From NCBI GenBank assembly GCA_037975125.1, contig CM075853.1, forward strand, positions 69,746,609-69,810,608: 64,000 nt of DNA. The letters are read 5' to 3'. The notes beneath the pieces were generated by a model, which was not told the DNA's origin, searched no databases, and saw only the letters and a program-made list of their open reading frames with translations. Within the stretch, counting starts at the first letter, position 1; each line of letters opens with the position of its first letter. The stretch comes from Latrodectus hesperus. Taxonomy: Eukaryota; Arthropoda; Arachnida; Araneae; Theridiidae. Both the position numbers and the translations under genes were made by a program. Shown in pieces: positions 36,565-52,729 of the stretch.

Positions 36565-39500
36565 CTTTTTGGAAGTTGAAGAATATAACTATTTATGAAT
36601 GATCTCTACCATGTAGTTGATAAGTAAATTTCAAGTACATAAAATTTAAAAATAACAACATAATTTCTGAGATTTGTCATTGAACGTATTTATTGGATAT
36701 GGTGTGCATTTTGAAGTTTTATTCTCAAGATGTCTTCTTATTTGTTATATGTTTTAATTTCTTAAATGTTTTAATTTTTAATCCACATACACAATTCTTA
36801 ATCAAACCTTTCATTTATTAAAGAATAGATTTCTTAAACAGTTTGCTTACTTAAAATATTAAGGTAATTTACATAAAATTTCTCCTCTTAATCTTATAAA
36901 ATAAAGGTATTTACTTACTATTCTAATTCTTATAATTACAAAATTCAAGGAATTTATTTTCTTTAAAATTTATTAAAGCAAATATTCAAAATGTAATGCT
37001 AAAATTTGTATTATTTATCATTCATTTTTATCCCATAATCATATAATAATCATACTACAAACAATTTAAATAATATAATTTTATTTTCACATATTTACTG
37101 AAGTTTTATTTTTAAAGCCTATTATTATTTTCTTAAATATTTATTTATCCATTTATTTACTGTTCAATCGTTTGGGTATCTTATATGTTAGAAACTATTC
37201 AATTCAATTTCATTATCAATTTAATTTTTTTTACTTTACGTTAGGGAACATTTCCTAAATATGTTTTAATCTTATTTATTCATGATTTTTAGAATTATTA
37301 ATACTTAATAAATTACAAAATTTAGTTTTAGTTTAATTATTGCTTTATTTTTACGAAATTACGTCATACAGGAAAGAATAGACCAAGCATACATATTATA
37401 TCATTTACGTTCATTAGAAAATTGTAATAAATATTATACAATGTAAGTAATAATTTGAAAATAAAGGCAAAAGTGACTTTAAAACTGTTTTTAAAAGAAT
37501 ATAATTCATAAATTATTATGTTTTTTTCATAAAAAATTTAAAAAAACATAAATAGCTTCTAAATATACTTAAAACGTGTACATGATTGATTTATTAATTC
37601 TATTAATTTTTTATATTTAATTTAAAAATGTATTGATATATTTATTACATAATGTTTTTAATGTAGATAAGTTAAGTAAGTTTAGTTACTGCTATGAAAC
37701 TTTTAGCGTAAGAAATTTTTCATACAAAAGTAACATTAGTTTATGTGAAAAATAGTGTTTCCCTAATATATTACTATTTTAGCTCCTTATTGAAATTTTA
37801 TGTAAAATTTTCTTTTAGGTTTTGCATTATAGTTTTAATTATTCCGATTTTGTCATAAATATTAATTTAATTTAAATTGCTTGGATAAAAAGTTTATTTT
37901 GAAAAAAATTAAATTAAATGAATACTGAATTTAAAATTAAATATCCATAACACAAAACAATTTTATGAAAAATTTAACTTATTAATATATAGGGAGATAT
38001 ACTTTTTAAAAAGAATAAATAAATGGTGGTGAAATGCAGATGCTAATAGAAAATCAAATTAAAAATATTGTACTTTTGTTTTGGATGGTTATATCGTTAT
38101 TATTAATAATCATTATAAATTCTTTCTCCGAATTCAGAAAGAAATATGCAATCGAATTAAAAAAAGTTATCATAAGTGGAGAGAAACATTTTAGAAATGC
38201 TTTTCCATGAGACAAACTTTTTATATTTCCTACATATAAGAAAATACTTTTACTATCTCTATCTTTTCTTGCCGTACCAAGAAATAATAGCTAAACAGGT
38301 TATTCAATGTTTCATTTTCAATTTATTTTTCCCCACTGGAGAAAAGTTAATAACAATAAAATATTCTACGTTTACAATTAAATATTCAGGGAATAATCAC
38401 TAAAATAATCATTATAAAAATATAAATACATTCCTCAAATAATCCATCAGGTAAAAAATGAAATTCATCCAGTACATACAACAATTTAAATTAAAAACTG
38501 ATTTGATTTTGATTTAATTGTTTGTAAATATTAAAACAAATATTAAGTAAAATTAACTTATTGATCATATTTAACTAGACATGAATTGATAAAAAAATTG
38601 AAGCTTTTTTTTTCTAATTTGTAGAAAAAAATTCATCTTATTTTTTAATGATATAAAACTATATTTGTTAACTTAATAAGGTTATTTGTATCGTCAATTC
38701 TGTTTTATGCAAAAGTTAAGTAAATATGCCAATGATTAAAAAATCTACATCGCAATAAATCTGTAAATTAATATTTGTGGTAATTTAAATTTTACATTGA
38801 ATATATTAATTTACTTAAAATTATCATAAGCTACTAATTTAAATATTAAGGATAGTTAATTTTATATTTGTATTCTTCTATTATTCCACATGCTTTATTG
38901 TTATCACAATTACATTTTTATGACACATTGTATTTTCATTGAAAGCACATAAGATAAATAATTCAACAAGAGTTTTATGCATACATTAAACTATGTGTAA
39001 AAAGATGTTAATATTTAAAAAATGAAATTTTAAGAAAAATGATAATTTTATTTACATGAATTTTAGGAAATATATGAATTTAAAATTCCATTTTATTATT
39101 TTAATAGCTAATCACATATTCATATTAAAATTTGTTTTTGTTAGCTTCCATTAATTATATAAAATCAAAATAGATCTTAAATAAAATAGCTTTTGCATAG
39201 TTTCAAGCAGCTTGATAGTGTCAAAAAAGGAAAAGAAAAGAAAAAGAAAATGAACTGTTTAACCTTTTATTGAATTTAATAAGTTTCCTTTACAAAATAG
39301 AGATTATCATTTAAATTTTGTAAGCAAAACATAATTTAATGACTGTTATAGAATTTAAATATCTTAATATAGTGAAACCTATTTACAATTTCAGGAATAT
39401 TACTTTAATTATTTATTTTTAGGTTCTATTAAAAATAATGAAAATATTTAAGAAAATGTATTATTTTAAGAATGCTTTATGATTTTCTAAACAATGAAAA

Positions 39501-42500
39501 TTCCTTGAAATTCAATAAAATATGTGATTGAGAAACACAAAAAATTTCAATAATGAAAGCTGGTAAGCAAAGTGGCATTTTATTCTATAGTCACTTATTC
39601 ATTTTTGTTATAAGCATTTTTCTTATTAAGATTAATTAATATTATTGTATATTTCTAAACATTTAAAATTACTTAATGCATCAAATAAGGTAATACTAAT
39701 TATTATTATCGACATGAAATTGTAAATAATAGTTTTTTATATCAGTATTATTATTAATTATTCGTAACTAATCAACTCATTTCATATATATATATATGTA
39801 CATATATATATGCTAATTTATATTATTAACCTGGAACATATCAAAATTTGCTTAAAAATACTGGAGTTATTGCTTAAATCAATATTGTAACTTTTGTTAA
39901 AAAATAAGTATTCTGAATAGGACAATATAAAATTTAAATATATCAAGCTTCTAAAGTACATAAATATTAACTTAAGATCCTTTTTCTGATACTAATTTCA
40001 TTATTTAAATGCCCCAAGAATTATATCTAGATATATTTTTATTTCCGTAATTTAGAAAATGGAATTAATTTGAAATTTATAACCAGACAACGTTTGTTTA
40101 TTTTTTCCTTTCTCTACTATCGTCTTTATTTGAGACAACTGTACAGCCAGCTTCTATGACAATAATCGTGATTGTTTTTCTTTAAAATATTGTATTTAAG
40201 CCAATTTTGACTTTATGTTATTCATTTTAGATTTAATGGATGTTATTCGTTTAAAATGTTATTCATTTTAGAATTTAAGTTATTATTAAAGGAAAATTAT
40301 TATGCACATAAATAAATAATTTATTTTAATTTACATATTATGGAATCTTATTATGTAATAAAAGCATTGGTATTAAAATAAAAAACCGGTACTAAAATAT
40401 TCTGTAATAAAATAGTAAAATCTTGTTCTAAAATGAAAAACTAATATGGGGAATAAATTAAAGTAAGGAATTTATATACAAATTGCTAATAAATATCAAT
40501 GCAATTTACATGTTTCATTGATTGTCACACCAATTCACTTGAAAGCTAAAAAAAGCAAATGATTTCATTCCAATTTAGATAAAAAAAATACAGTCAATAT
40601 TTAAATCTGATTTTCTTATTTTTGTGCAGATAATAACACATTTGAAGAAATAACATAAAGAATTCCTTTGGCTGCAAGAATAAAGTTTAAATGTCTAAAA
40701 GTACTAGAAGTAATTAAACAAATTGCTTGAAATTTTCAGCTATTGTTTAAAAATAGCATTTTTTAAAATTGAAAAATACTTATGTTTTAATTTTTCTCTT
40801 TTAAAATGTGATGCGTTTAAATAAATGAAAATAAATATTTTTATTTAGGAATTTGACGCTCATTTTCTAGAAATTGCCCCAGCATAAATTGTGTACAATA
40901 TTTAGTATTCTTAAATTATTTAATTTAGTTATTTAATATTTAACGAGAATGACAGAATTTTTTCCATGAATTCCTTTCCACATCTTCAATGTACAGGAAA
41001 CGTCTTTCTTTTGGTAATTTTAAATGGTTAGCATAGTTATTTATGATGATTATTTAGTTAATATTTATATAATGTAAAACTCAATTGTTGAAATTTACAA
41101 GGAATAAAAATAATTTTAAAATTTAAGGTTTGTTTTAAACAGCTTTTCAGAACATTTTTAAAAATATGAAAATGTAATAAACATGTTATACAAACATAAA
41201 TAAAATACAGAATTATAGTTCCGTGATAATACATATCAAGTTTGCTACTTTTTATTCAAATTTCATACATTGAAGCATAAAAAAGTACACTAGTTTCTCA
41301 AGCATTTATTGACAATTTTAAAAATGTGTTTTTATTTAGTTTCCACCTTATAAATTAACTTATTTAATGTGTGTTTAAAATTTTATGCAACATTAATATT
41401 TGAGGTTTTATAAGCAAATCATTTCCCATATGGAGTCCATAATTATCCCTTATACATATGAATGCATAAGTTTAAATTCAAATGTTTAAAAAACTGTTGA
41501 AGGATGTAATGTTTTTCAAGTGTGAAAAGTGATTAAGGGGATTTATTGTGATAAAGAATGTCCGTACTACTTGTGTAATGATCATATTTTAAAATTACTA
41601 AGTTAGGTAAAATGTTACCTTTTAATATTTGAATTATTTAAAAAGCTAATATATGTTGATTCAAAATAGAGAATTTCTAATAGACATAGATAATATGAAT
41701 TTTGCTCGTATATAACTGCTGGAACATTTGAAAATGGATTTAAATTAACAAACACTTTATTAATAAAACATTATTGTATGGGTGCGTAATTCAAAACTGA
41801 ACACATAAACGTCTTTGAAATTATGGGAGAAATGTACGGATTTTATTATTTTAACGTAAAATTTATTTTATAATATAGAAAGATTGAATGCACAGTCCAA
41901 ATCAAAATTTTTATTTTGTCAATTTAATTTAAATAATAATTATTTGGAAAGTGGGTATAAACTATTATTAGTGTACTTGAAAAAAGTTGGCATAAAAATG
42001 TAACTTTATAAATATAAATTGTAGTCTTTTTTAAATATTTTTTAATTTCTCATTCAATATTTAAAAGGAGGTATTTTTAAGGAACTCTTTCATTATGTTA
42101 ATCCATATTTTTATGATTAATGATGATTACACTACCTTGTCTGTTAATATAAATAAAATAAATTTGATAGGGAAGATATTGAATTTATTATAATAAAAGA
42201 AGTTTATAATACATATTTTAATGACAGTATTGCATGTTTAAAGGAATGAATAACTTATTTTCAATTTTAGTGAATTTTTGAAAATTTAATTATTCTCATT
42301 AAGTATTTGTTATTTTTACTTTTATTTATTACTTAAATCTGTTTTCAGATTTTAATATTGGCTTTAGTTTCCTTGCTTAGAAAATTTTGTAAAAATTGAT
42401 AATGCTTCTTGCGAGTAAATTATGAAAATAAGGATTTTTTACAGTATTTTACTTTTACTAAATTACATTTTTTCATAATTTTCATAAATAATGCTCTTTT

Positions 42501-42895
42501 ATGAAAAATTGCTTAAAATTATGATTGGAGAATTCACATTTTGATATTTAAATTTCAAATAAAAATCAATAAATGTTTCGTATAAGAAGTTGTCTCCGGT
42601 TTTTCTAGTTGACTACACTTTGAGAATAAAATTGAATTTTAGTATAATATTTAAAGTGAACTCCTTCCATTAAACAATGTGGTTTTCGTTTTATACTTAG
42701 GCAATTATGTGATTACTTATAAAAGTACATTTTTGAAGAAATTAAATAAAGTTATTTCATTTTTAGTTGATTATTTTGATTATAAATCAATTAAAATAAT
42801 ATATTCACTATAGAACTGTTGTTTATTGACTATTTCAAAACCACGAATACAGTGTATTAGTACAAAACATCCTTTCAAAATAACCGTTATAAATC
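36565..42895. other. Long AT-rich stretch without recognisable gene
   Basis: The 75-codon frame at 38176-38403 and other short frames are AT-driven. A partial local duplication of TGTTATTCATTTTAGA lies at about 40216 and 40257. A short AT/GT microsatellite is at 39784-39811. A purine-only patch lies at 39228-39251. Confidence 0.6.
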
Positions 42896-42899
42896 TACT

Positions 42900-43110
42900 G
42901 AAAACGACTATGGATGTCGTGTAACAATTCTACTTTGGATAAATGGCCCGTGTTATTGCATCCTCCATGTGGATAAAAAGAGATATTCATACTAAATCTA
43001 GATGAAACAATATTACCATGAAAGACATGATATTTACTAAATTTCTTAGACTTTTATTGCTTTCCCAGAATGAGTGAAATACATTGTTGTATTTCATCCC
43101 AAATTAGAGA
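42900..43110. repeat. Duplicated segment 1, copy B
   Basis: Partner of 6661-6905; core 42928-42984. On the minus strand it reads ISFYPHGGCNNTGHLSKVEL without a stop, whereas copy A has a stop in the same place. If any copy derives from a working exon, this one is closer to it. Confidence 0.6.
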
Positions 43111-43119
43111 AGAAATAGT

Positions 43120-46045
43120 ATTTGTTGCAGAAAAAATATTTCAATATAATTCCTTAATGCTATTTAGTTACATTTAAAATGCTGTTTTTATTTTTATTAA
43201 AAATTAAAAAAAATGATTATCAAAAATGATGGAAAAAATGTAATAGGAATCTTTACTCACACTAATGTGAATTAATGTGACTTCAACTTTATATTATAAA
43301 CGACATTATCGTGGCTTTAAATATCCTATGGAGTTTGAATCTTAATCATTCACATAGTGTTCTTAATAACATGTGGTGAAAGTTAAGATTATAGATCGTT
43401 ACATTTTCTAATTATTTTATGTATTATTACATATAGCATTAGAGATGTTGGATTGATTTACTGTAAAATCCATAAAGAAATTCTCTAATGACTAGGTATA
43501 CGAAAACCATCTTCTCTTCTCTAATGAAAGGGGCGTAACATGCTTATTTTTTTCGTTTCATGACTTTTGAAAGAGTTGCCAATAAATGGTTCAAAAAGTT
43601 TTGTAGTTGAAATCATATCCAAATTCCTATGGATAATTGGAAGATTCCTTATCTTTGCATTTTTTGTACTCAACGCTTAAAAGTATGCAGCTGTACGATT
43701 ATAGAGAGTAATTTATAATTTTAAATCTTAATTACTTTAAAATTTAATAAACTTTTATAATTCTAAAATTGAACACATTTAACTTTTCTCAATGTAAAGT
43801 ATAGCAATAAATAAAATTTTTGATAAAAAAATAATTATGAATAACTATTATGTATGAATTTATATTTTTATATTTTTTCCCATTTTCACAATACAAATAG
43901 TATTTTAATCAAATATTATTGGATGTTTTTTTTAAAAAAATTGTCATATTTTTAATCACACAAACCAATATTATTTTAATTAAAATTCTTATATATTCTA
44001 TGGTATACCGATAATTAAAATGATTTGGAATTCATATCTACAGCTGATTAGTTTATCTTATATTCATAAATTTAAAAATCATAAATGAATATTCATAATA
44101 ATATAAATTATATACTTTAATAAAATTCAATTACTTTTATATTTATGTAATTATTATCAAATTATACCATGAGATGGTATTTATATTTATAATTAATCGT
44201 TAATATGCTTCCTTTCAGTTTTAAAAAATATTCTTTATAACAAAATAACTAAAGTACTTAATAAAACTTTGGTAATATTTGGAGTAAAAATTATCAGTGT
44301 TTTAAAAAATTCATTTTAGTTTCCATGGTAGAGAATTAATTTTGAATGATGCTTGAATACTTAAAAATATCTTCTTAAACTTCATATTTTATGAAATGGA
44401 ACGGTACTGTTTTTCAACTAAAAATGCTTCATAAAAATATTAGTTTTATAGCAATATAATTCAGATAATGTCCTATTAACTTTGAAATATAAGAACTAAT
44501 TAAGATGTTATTTACTTCAAAATATTATCTTCTCAAAATTTTCAAAGATGTTACTCTCATTGAGATATCATTTAAAAAATAAAACTTGAAAAACACATCA
44601 AATGTACAAAATGATTATATTTCAATAATGCATTTAATGAAAGTAGAGAATAATTTAACTTAATATTTTTCAAAGGTATTTTCATTTCTTCATTGTGTGT
44701 ACTAAGCTCTTATGGATTCTCAAATAAATTATTTAAATATATATAAAACTAATTTAAAGAATATTTTATTTATTCTTCTTTGGAAAATCACTGTACAAAA
44801 AACTAATAATTACTTGATAGCTAAAATGCCAAGAAAAGACGCATTACACTTTATGAATAATTTTAATAATTACAGTCATTATGATAAGAAATTCTCAGTA
44901 AATTCTGCATACTTTTTTCTTAAAAAAAATCAAATAACGAGAATTTTTTAAATTTGAAAATGCAATTAATTAGACTAAAAATTTGTCGATGCATAGATAT
45001 ATTTCTGAAATTTTCAAGACATTCCATCCTCAATTCTCTTTTATTTTTCTAATGCAATATGTCACATTCTTCCATTTTCTAAATTAGTATAGTGAATTTA
45101 TATAAAATAGATAATGTAAACATAACAGTATATATAAATTATTACTGTTAGAACAAAAATAAAATATCAATACCAAACTTACGAAGTCCTTACATATTAC
45201 TCAACTTTATAAATCATGTAACCTTACATATCAATCAATAGCCTTTATACAATTTACACCCATTTTTGATAATAGTTTTCTGAAGTTGCTGTGTTCTTTA
45301 CACTTTTCATCGAATATTATTATAATATAATATAAGCAAACACTTAACATGCGTTCCCTATTCTTAAGTGTCTAATAAAACATTTTTTAAATCATCACAT
45401 TCCCTATAAAAGGATTCACGGTGAAAGAATCATTAAAATTGGAAATTACTAAAATGTTATACTTTACATTAATTTATAATAATTCAAAATACGCTTTTGC
45501 AGTGAAAGATAAAGGATGTTGGGACAAATAATTTCAATTAAATTCAAATGATAGAATCAATAAATGATTTCCTAGAAAACTTTCTAAATAAGTTCTAAAA
45601 ATATACATTAAAAAATCTTATTAAATTCCTTCTAATATTTCATTCGATTCATTGTATCCTTTGTGCTTGATTATTTTCATACACAAAAAATAATTTATAA
45701 TCTATTAATATTTTATACTGAAAATATTAATAAGAATTTGATATGTCTATGCAAGGTTGTAGTTTGCATAAGAATGTTTTATGATTCACAGAAAATTCAT
45801 TTAATTCCGATATCTTATGAGACATAATAAACCAAGTAGAATTATTTGTTAAAAATATGTAAAAGTAGATTTTCTTAAGGTAATATTAGCTGTAATTTAA
45901 TGCTTATTTTTCATTTCGATTTATTTTGTGCTTTTTATGCTTTGTAATATAGGATTGATTATTAAATAATAATGACTTTCTATTTGTTCTTCATAGTTGT
46001 AAAAAGTGAACTAAATTTGTAAAAAAAATAAAAATTTATTAGTGA
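43120..46045. other. AT-rich DNA without recognisable gene
   Basis: A 79-codon frame at 44712-44951 starts with ATG but is Asn/Lys/Phe/Ile-rich throughout as the base composition dictates. No motif or splice borders seen. Confidence 0.55.
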
Positions 46046-46052
46046 TTGTTTT

Positions 46053-46238
46053 TTGAAACATGAAGGTGTTGCGAGCTTGAAAGACTTAAAGAACTCCATA
46101 ACATATCATGTATGTGTGTTTGAAGACTCACAACTGATCAGTCACGATCTGCTGTTGACTACTCTGTTTCTCGACTTGAAATTTCCAGATGCTCAGGAGA
46201 AAAGATTTTCCCTAGATCGTGATGGTTACGATTAACAA
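46053..46238 (+). CDS. Weak candidate exon or short open frame
   Basis: A locally GC-richer block of about 60 open codons ending at TAA 46233. The peptide is balanced in composition, unlike neighbouring frames (segments VASLKDLKNSITYHV and LLLTTLFLDLKFPDAQEK). The frame opens without an ATG, so if real it would be a terminal exon, but no clear 3' splice site precedes it. Family not recognised. A chance open frame in a unique GC-richer patch is equally possible. Confidence 0.25.
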
Positions 46239-46239
46239 A

Positions 46240-48042
<1,803 letters not shown>

Positions 48043-48044
48043 AT

Positions 48045-49210
48045 ATATTAAATATGATACACATAGGAAAAGAGCATACATCCAATAAATTAAGATAAAA
48101 ACAAAATTATGGGATAGCACTTAATTATATTAAATTTGCAGTGAAGCCAATGGAATATACATTACGTACTCATTTGATTAGAAGCTGAAAGGAAATACCT
48201 TATGACAGCAATTTAGCTCGAAGCATAAGTTTATATTTAATCAACGACTGCAGTTATAAGTGTCATCTTTAGTTTTCCGGCAGAAACTTTAGCTTTGTGC
48301 TAATTGAATAAGTACAGAATTTTATAATAATTTAATTCCTATGACAATTGGTTCCAAAAGATGTTTATTAGAATGAGATATGCCTTCATCCTTTAATTTC
48401 TACTTTTAACTAGCATACATTAAAACTGGAAAGAGACTCATATAAATGTGGTCAATAAAGTTAGTTTTAAGTAATATAAATTTTAAAGTAATAAAATAAT
48501 TATCTAGAAAAATTGTTGCAAAATTATTAATAAATTCTCTATAAATTTTAACAATTGATAAATTATTATTATTACATTTTCAGTAAGAATTGTTTTTTGC
48601 AAAAGTTAACAATCCTCGTAGTTGCTGCAATGTTATTAAATAAAAATATAAATCTTTACATATTAAATTATTTTAAGTATTTTTGAATATTTTCAGTCAA
48701 CGCTAATATCTGAATATAAGCAAAATATATTTAAATGTATCTCAGTTGGTTACATCATAATATTTTAAATACAAAATACTTGTACTGCTAAAACTCTAAA
48801 AATTCCATAGTTTATTAAAATGATAAATATAATGATTGTGGGAATAAGCAAATGGTTATATGAAAACTTGTTCAAAATATAATCATTTTATAACGCACCT
48901 TATCTATTAATGCATATTAATAGAATTTAATAACATCAAACTGACCTTTTGGATTCGATTCTGTTTGTGATTTTAAATACGTTTAATTAGAATTCATGGA
49001 ATTATCATTAAAATTGCAGTAAATGGTTCTAATAAATATAAAGAAAATATCAAAATAAAAATAACAATGTTAGACATAAAATACAGAATGAATAAAAAAA
49101 TCATTTTATTGATAAAATTGCGTCGAAACAAAGGATTGAACAATTCAGTGTATTTGCCATTCTTCAAATGAATAAGAAATACTTGTATGCATAACGCCTA
49201 TTAAAATGTA
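48045..49210. other. AT-rich DNA without recognisable gene
   Basis: A slightly GC-richer patch at 48120-48300 has an acceptor-like TTTCCTTTCAG on the minus strand (about 48185-48195), but no open frame follows it far enough to call. Confidence 0.55.
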
Positions 49211-49211
49211 T

Positions 49212-49438
<227 letters not shown>

Positions 49439-49439
49439 A

Positions 49440-50272
49440 TATATTACTTTAAAAGAAATAATGAGGAAACGAAAAAATACTTCTTATATTTGCAATAAAT
49501 AAATATTAATAAATGTAAATTAAATATTTAATGAAACTTAGAATAATCGAATACATTCTAATTTTAATAGAAATCAACTTTTATTAGAATTATTAATTAA
49601 TAATTTAATATAGAATTATTTTATTAGAAATATGTTATATAGAATTATTAATATTTTTATAGAATTATTAATTTTACAAGACGTTATCATAAAAGTACAT
49701 AAATGCATTAAAATGTTGTAATTAATTTGTGTATTTCTGTCAAAATTTACATGATAGACGATATCACTTTTAATATATTTCGGAAAAGATAAATACGATA
49801 CATAGTTCAGCAGTTTTACAATAAAATCAAGATAGACACTTGTTTTATTTTATTATTTATGATTTGCTCATAAACTTGATTTAATCAATTGAGGTATGGT
49901 AATTTCACTATCGACATCGTGCATTCATTTAAATAATACGTGTTTTATTGATTAATAATAAGAACGAATGTTGTAAAATTATAGAAAATAATACCACATT
50001 GTAATAAAGACTTTATGGGTTTCATTCAAGAAATGAATTTGTTGAATTAACAAATATAAATTTTAAAATTTTCTGATAGCATTTACTTTTAAAATGGGTT
50101 TGTAAAGTAAAGAGGAGAATATTTTCTTAAAAACACATCAATTTGTCAAACAAAAGGTCAGTTTTGTAAAAATATTTTTGCCTCTTATCTTGTAATTTAC
50201 AAGGATATAATATTCAAAAAATAATTTTAAATAACAAAATGCAAAATGTATGAAAACATTTAATTACTCAAG
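49440..50272. other. AT-rich DNA without recognisable gene
   Basis: A local repetition of TAGAATTATT units (49600-49670) is visible. Nothing else stands out. Confidence 0.55.
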
Positions 50273-50275
50273 TCA

Positions 50276-50382
50276 TCTACCTACCTACCTACCTACCTAC
50301 CAACCTACCAACCTACCTGCCTGCCTACCTACCTACCTACCTCTGTATATATATATATGAATACAGAGAGAGAGAGAGGGGG
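50276..50382. repeat. Compound microsatellite (CTAC)n-(AT)n-(AG)n
   Basis: Imperfect CTAC/CAAC/CTGC tetranucleotides at 50276-50342, AT units to about 50358, then AGAG and a G run to about 50382. Confidence 0.92.
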
Positions 50383-50920
50383 GTAATCTTTAATATATTG
50401 TCGAACTATTATCGTATATAAAATATCATAAAGATATAAATTTTATAGTGTGATTATATATAAAGTTGGCGTCACATTTTTCGATATTGAAATACATTGA
50501 TTTACAAGGTTTATTCTAAAAAACTAACTAAATTCTAATATTATTCTAAAAACATTAATTAGATTTTGATTAAAAGTTGTTACTATTTTATATTTATTAA
50601 TAATTTATAATTATTTTTAAATAAATACATTTGACCAGAAAAATGCTTAACTTGAAAATTAGTCAAATATATAATATAATAAAGGCATAACTGGCATTCG
50701 TTATCTGAAATTATAGTGAAGCGTAATATTTTGCTGTAATAAATAATGCACTATATTCCTCACCTACAAATGTAATTAAGGTTAAATAACAGCATATCCT
50801 CAGAGTAAAACTATCCTGCTTGTCAAATGCAATGATATTGCATTGTAAATTAATGTAATTTGCTGCATGTTTATACTAAGTCTGCCGGAAGAAATTCCTC
50901 TCTTGAATCCCTGACTTTAC

Positions 50921-51060
50921 CTTAATTGTTACTTTCGAGAAGGGACACTGCTCTGAACTCTGCGCTGTCCTTCCATCCATCCTGGGAAGCAGAGACAGTT
51001 GGATGATGCATGATGCGGCTTCTTGATGGAGTGGCCCGACCGGAAGTAAATGAATGACAT
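50921..51060 (-). CDS. Candidate internal coding exon, protein unknown
   Basis: A 140-nt minus-strand block in a conspicuously GC-richer island. It is bounded by an acceptor-like TTCTACATTCAG and by a donor AATTAAG followed by GTAAAGT. One of three frames is open across it: two bases of a split codon, then 46 codons, ending in phase 0. The peptide includes VIHLLPVGPLHQEAASCII and RMDGRTAQSSEQCPFSKV. No family recognised, no signal peptide, no repeats. The frame also continues open about 14 codons past the donor, which weakens the case slightly. Confidence 0.4.
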
Positions 51061-51069
51061 CTGAATGTA

Positions 51070-51705
51070 GAATATCACTCAAGTGCTAAATGCAAGTTCA
51101 CAAATGCGCTTTAAAGATTAATGTAAATGGTTATTCGAAAATTACAAAAGCGACTAACAATTCAGACACTAATGCGTGGTTTTGTACCAATTGGAATTTT
51201 GCATTTAATGGGATGTAATTATATTCAAAAATAGAATAATGAGAAACACATTAGCATTATTTCTATGGTTTATAAATAATTATTTTAATACATATTTATA
51301 TAATCCGCAGTAATAATTAAAATTTTATTATTTTAATATTCACAGTATTCACAATGTTTTGAATAAATATGTATGCCTTTATTTTATTCTATCCTATTTT
51401 TGAACAGTTAATTAAATATCAAATTATTAAATTTAGATAAATCTATTATTGAAGTTTTTTATCTACTAATTTAATAAGCATTGTTTTTTTTAAAATATTT
51501 TTATTAAATGAATGCAAATTTTAAAAACTATTCAAATTACAAATTTTCAATAATGGATAGAAATCTACAGCACTTCTTTAAAACAGTTGATTATCTAGTA
51601 CAAAATACATTAATTTTCAAAATTTTAATAATAAAAATTTCAGAAAGAAAGATAAAAAAATTAATGTTTTACAATTTTTAAATTTTTGATGACAGAAAAA
51701 ATATA
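51070..51705. other. AT-rich DNA without recognisable gene
   Basis: No feature seen. Confidence 0.6.
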
Positions 51706-51709
<4 letters not shown>

Positions 51710-51769
<60 letters not shown>

Positions 51770-51778
51770 GAGAGAGAG
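51710..51778. repeat. Compound microsatellite (AT)n-(AG)n
   Basis: About 28 AT units to 51765 and six AG units to 51778, the same AT-to-AG order as at 50346-50382. Confidence 0.93.
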
Positions 51779-51779
51779 T

Positions 51780-52515
51780 TAGTACATTTTATAAGAATTA
51801 TTTTAATGTTTTTTTATATTTCTAATATAATTATGACATTAAGTTACCTTAAGTTATTAAGGGGCATTTAACTTTTAAGAATACAAACAAAGCATTTAAA
51901 ATTTAATTAAGTTATCAGTTTTTACGGCTTCGAGTTAATATTTTAAACATTAAATTTTTAAAGGTATAAAGAATTTAATGCATACCTATAACAAAAAGGT
52001 AAGTATTTCTACATTTCTGATTTTCGAAAGGGTTACACATACACATATATACGTAAACACATAAACATACATACACGTATATATAAAGATGTTCGATTTA
52101 TTAATTTAAAATAATTATTTATTTTAGCTTATTAATAAATAACAGCACTTATATATTTAAATTGTTATAATTAATATCGCAGGTTTCATTTTGATGAAAA
52201 AACTTCTTTACACAAAATTAATTACTTATATTGAGAAAATCTTAATTAATCTTATTCCTCCATTACATTTCCCCATCCTAAATTTATTTATTTCCTCCAT
52301 CAATATGTAAGAAATTAGTAATGGTGTATAGAATGATTCAAAACAATTGAAATGTGCAAAAATAAATAATTTTAATAAATGAAGGGAATATTTAAAAAAT
52401 AAAATAAAAAATTTGTTAAAGAAATATTCAAAGCTTATAATAAATCATAATAAAAGTTTTTACAAATCTAGGAATTTTGTATGACAAATTTATTAACGTA
52501 TATTTAAAATATAAA
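51780..52515. other. AT-rich DNA with short purine/pyrimidine repeats
   Basis: 52036-52085 is an irregular ACAT/ACAC-rich patch. No gene-like block. Confidence 0.55.
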
Positions 52516-52530
52516 CACATTTTTTCAGAG

Positions 52531-52715
52531 GTTGGTTGGTGTGATTTGTTTGTCGCTCAACGGTCATTTTTTCCACACGAGGGCTAATTAGACCGGGACC
52601 TACGGTTTAAAGTTGATTCCGAACCACTACAAACATCCATACCCAAGGTGGGACTTGAACCCACGAACTGTTGAACCGAACGCAAGAGCGCTAACCATTC
52701 GACTGCCAGCTCGGC
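52531..52715 (-). mobile_element. tRNA-derived SINE, copy 3
   Basis: Minus-strand copy of about 185 bp with a perfect 13-bp target duplication CATTTTTTCAGAG at 52518-52530 and 52716-52728. The head starts GCCGAGCTGGCAG at 52715, as in copy 2. The B box reads GGTTCAAGTCC, one or two changes from consensus. The tail is CCAACCAAC at the low-coordinate end. The intact duplication suggests that this insertion, like copy 1, is not very old. Confidence 0.88.
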
Positions 52716-52729
52716 CATTTTTTCAGAGA

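Noticed and set aside
50276..50342. CRISPR-like or satellite array
   Set aside because: It is an imperfect tetranucleotide microsatellite without spacers. No CRISPR structure occurs anywhere and the DNA is eukaryotic.
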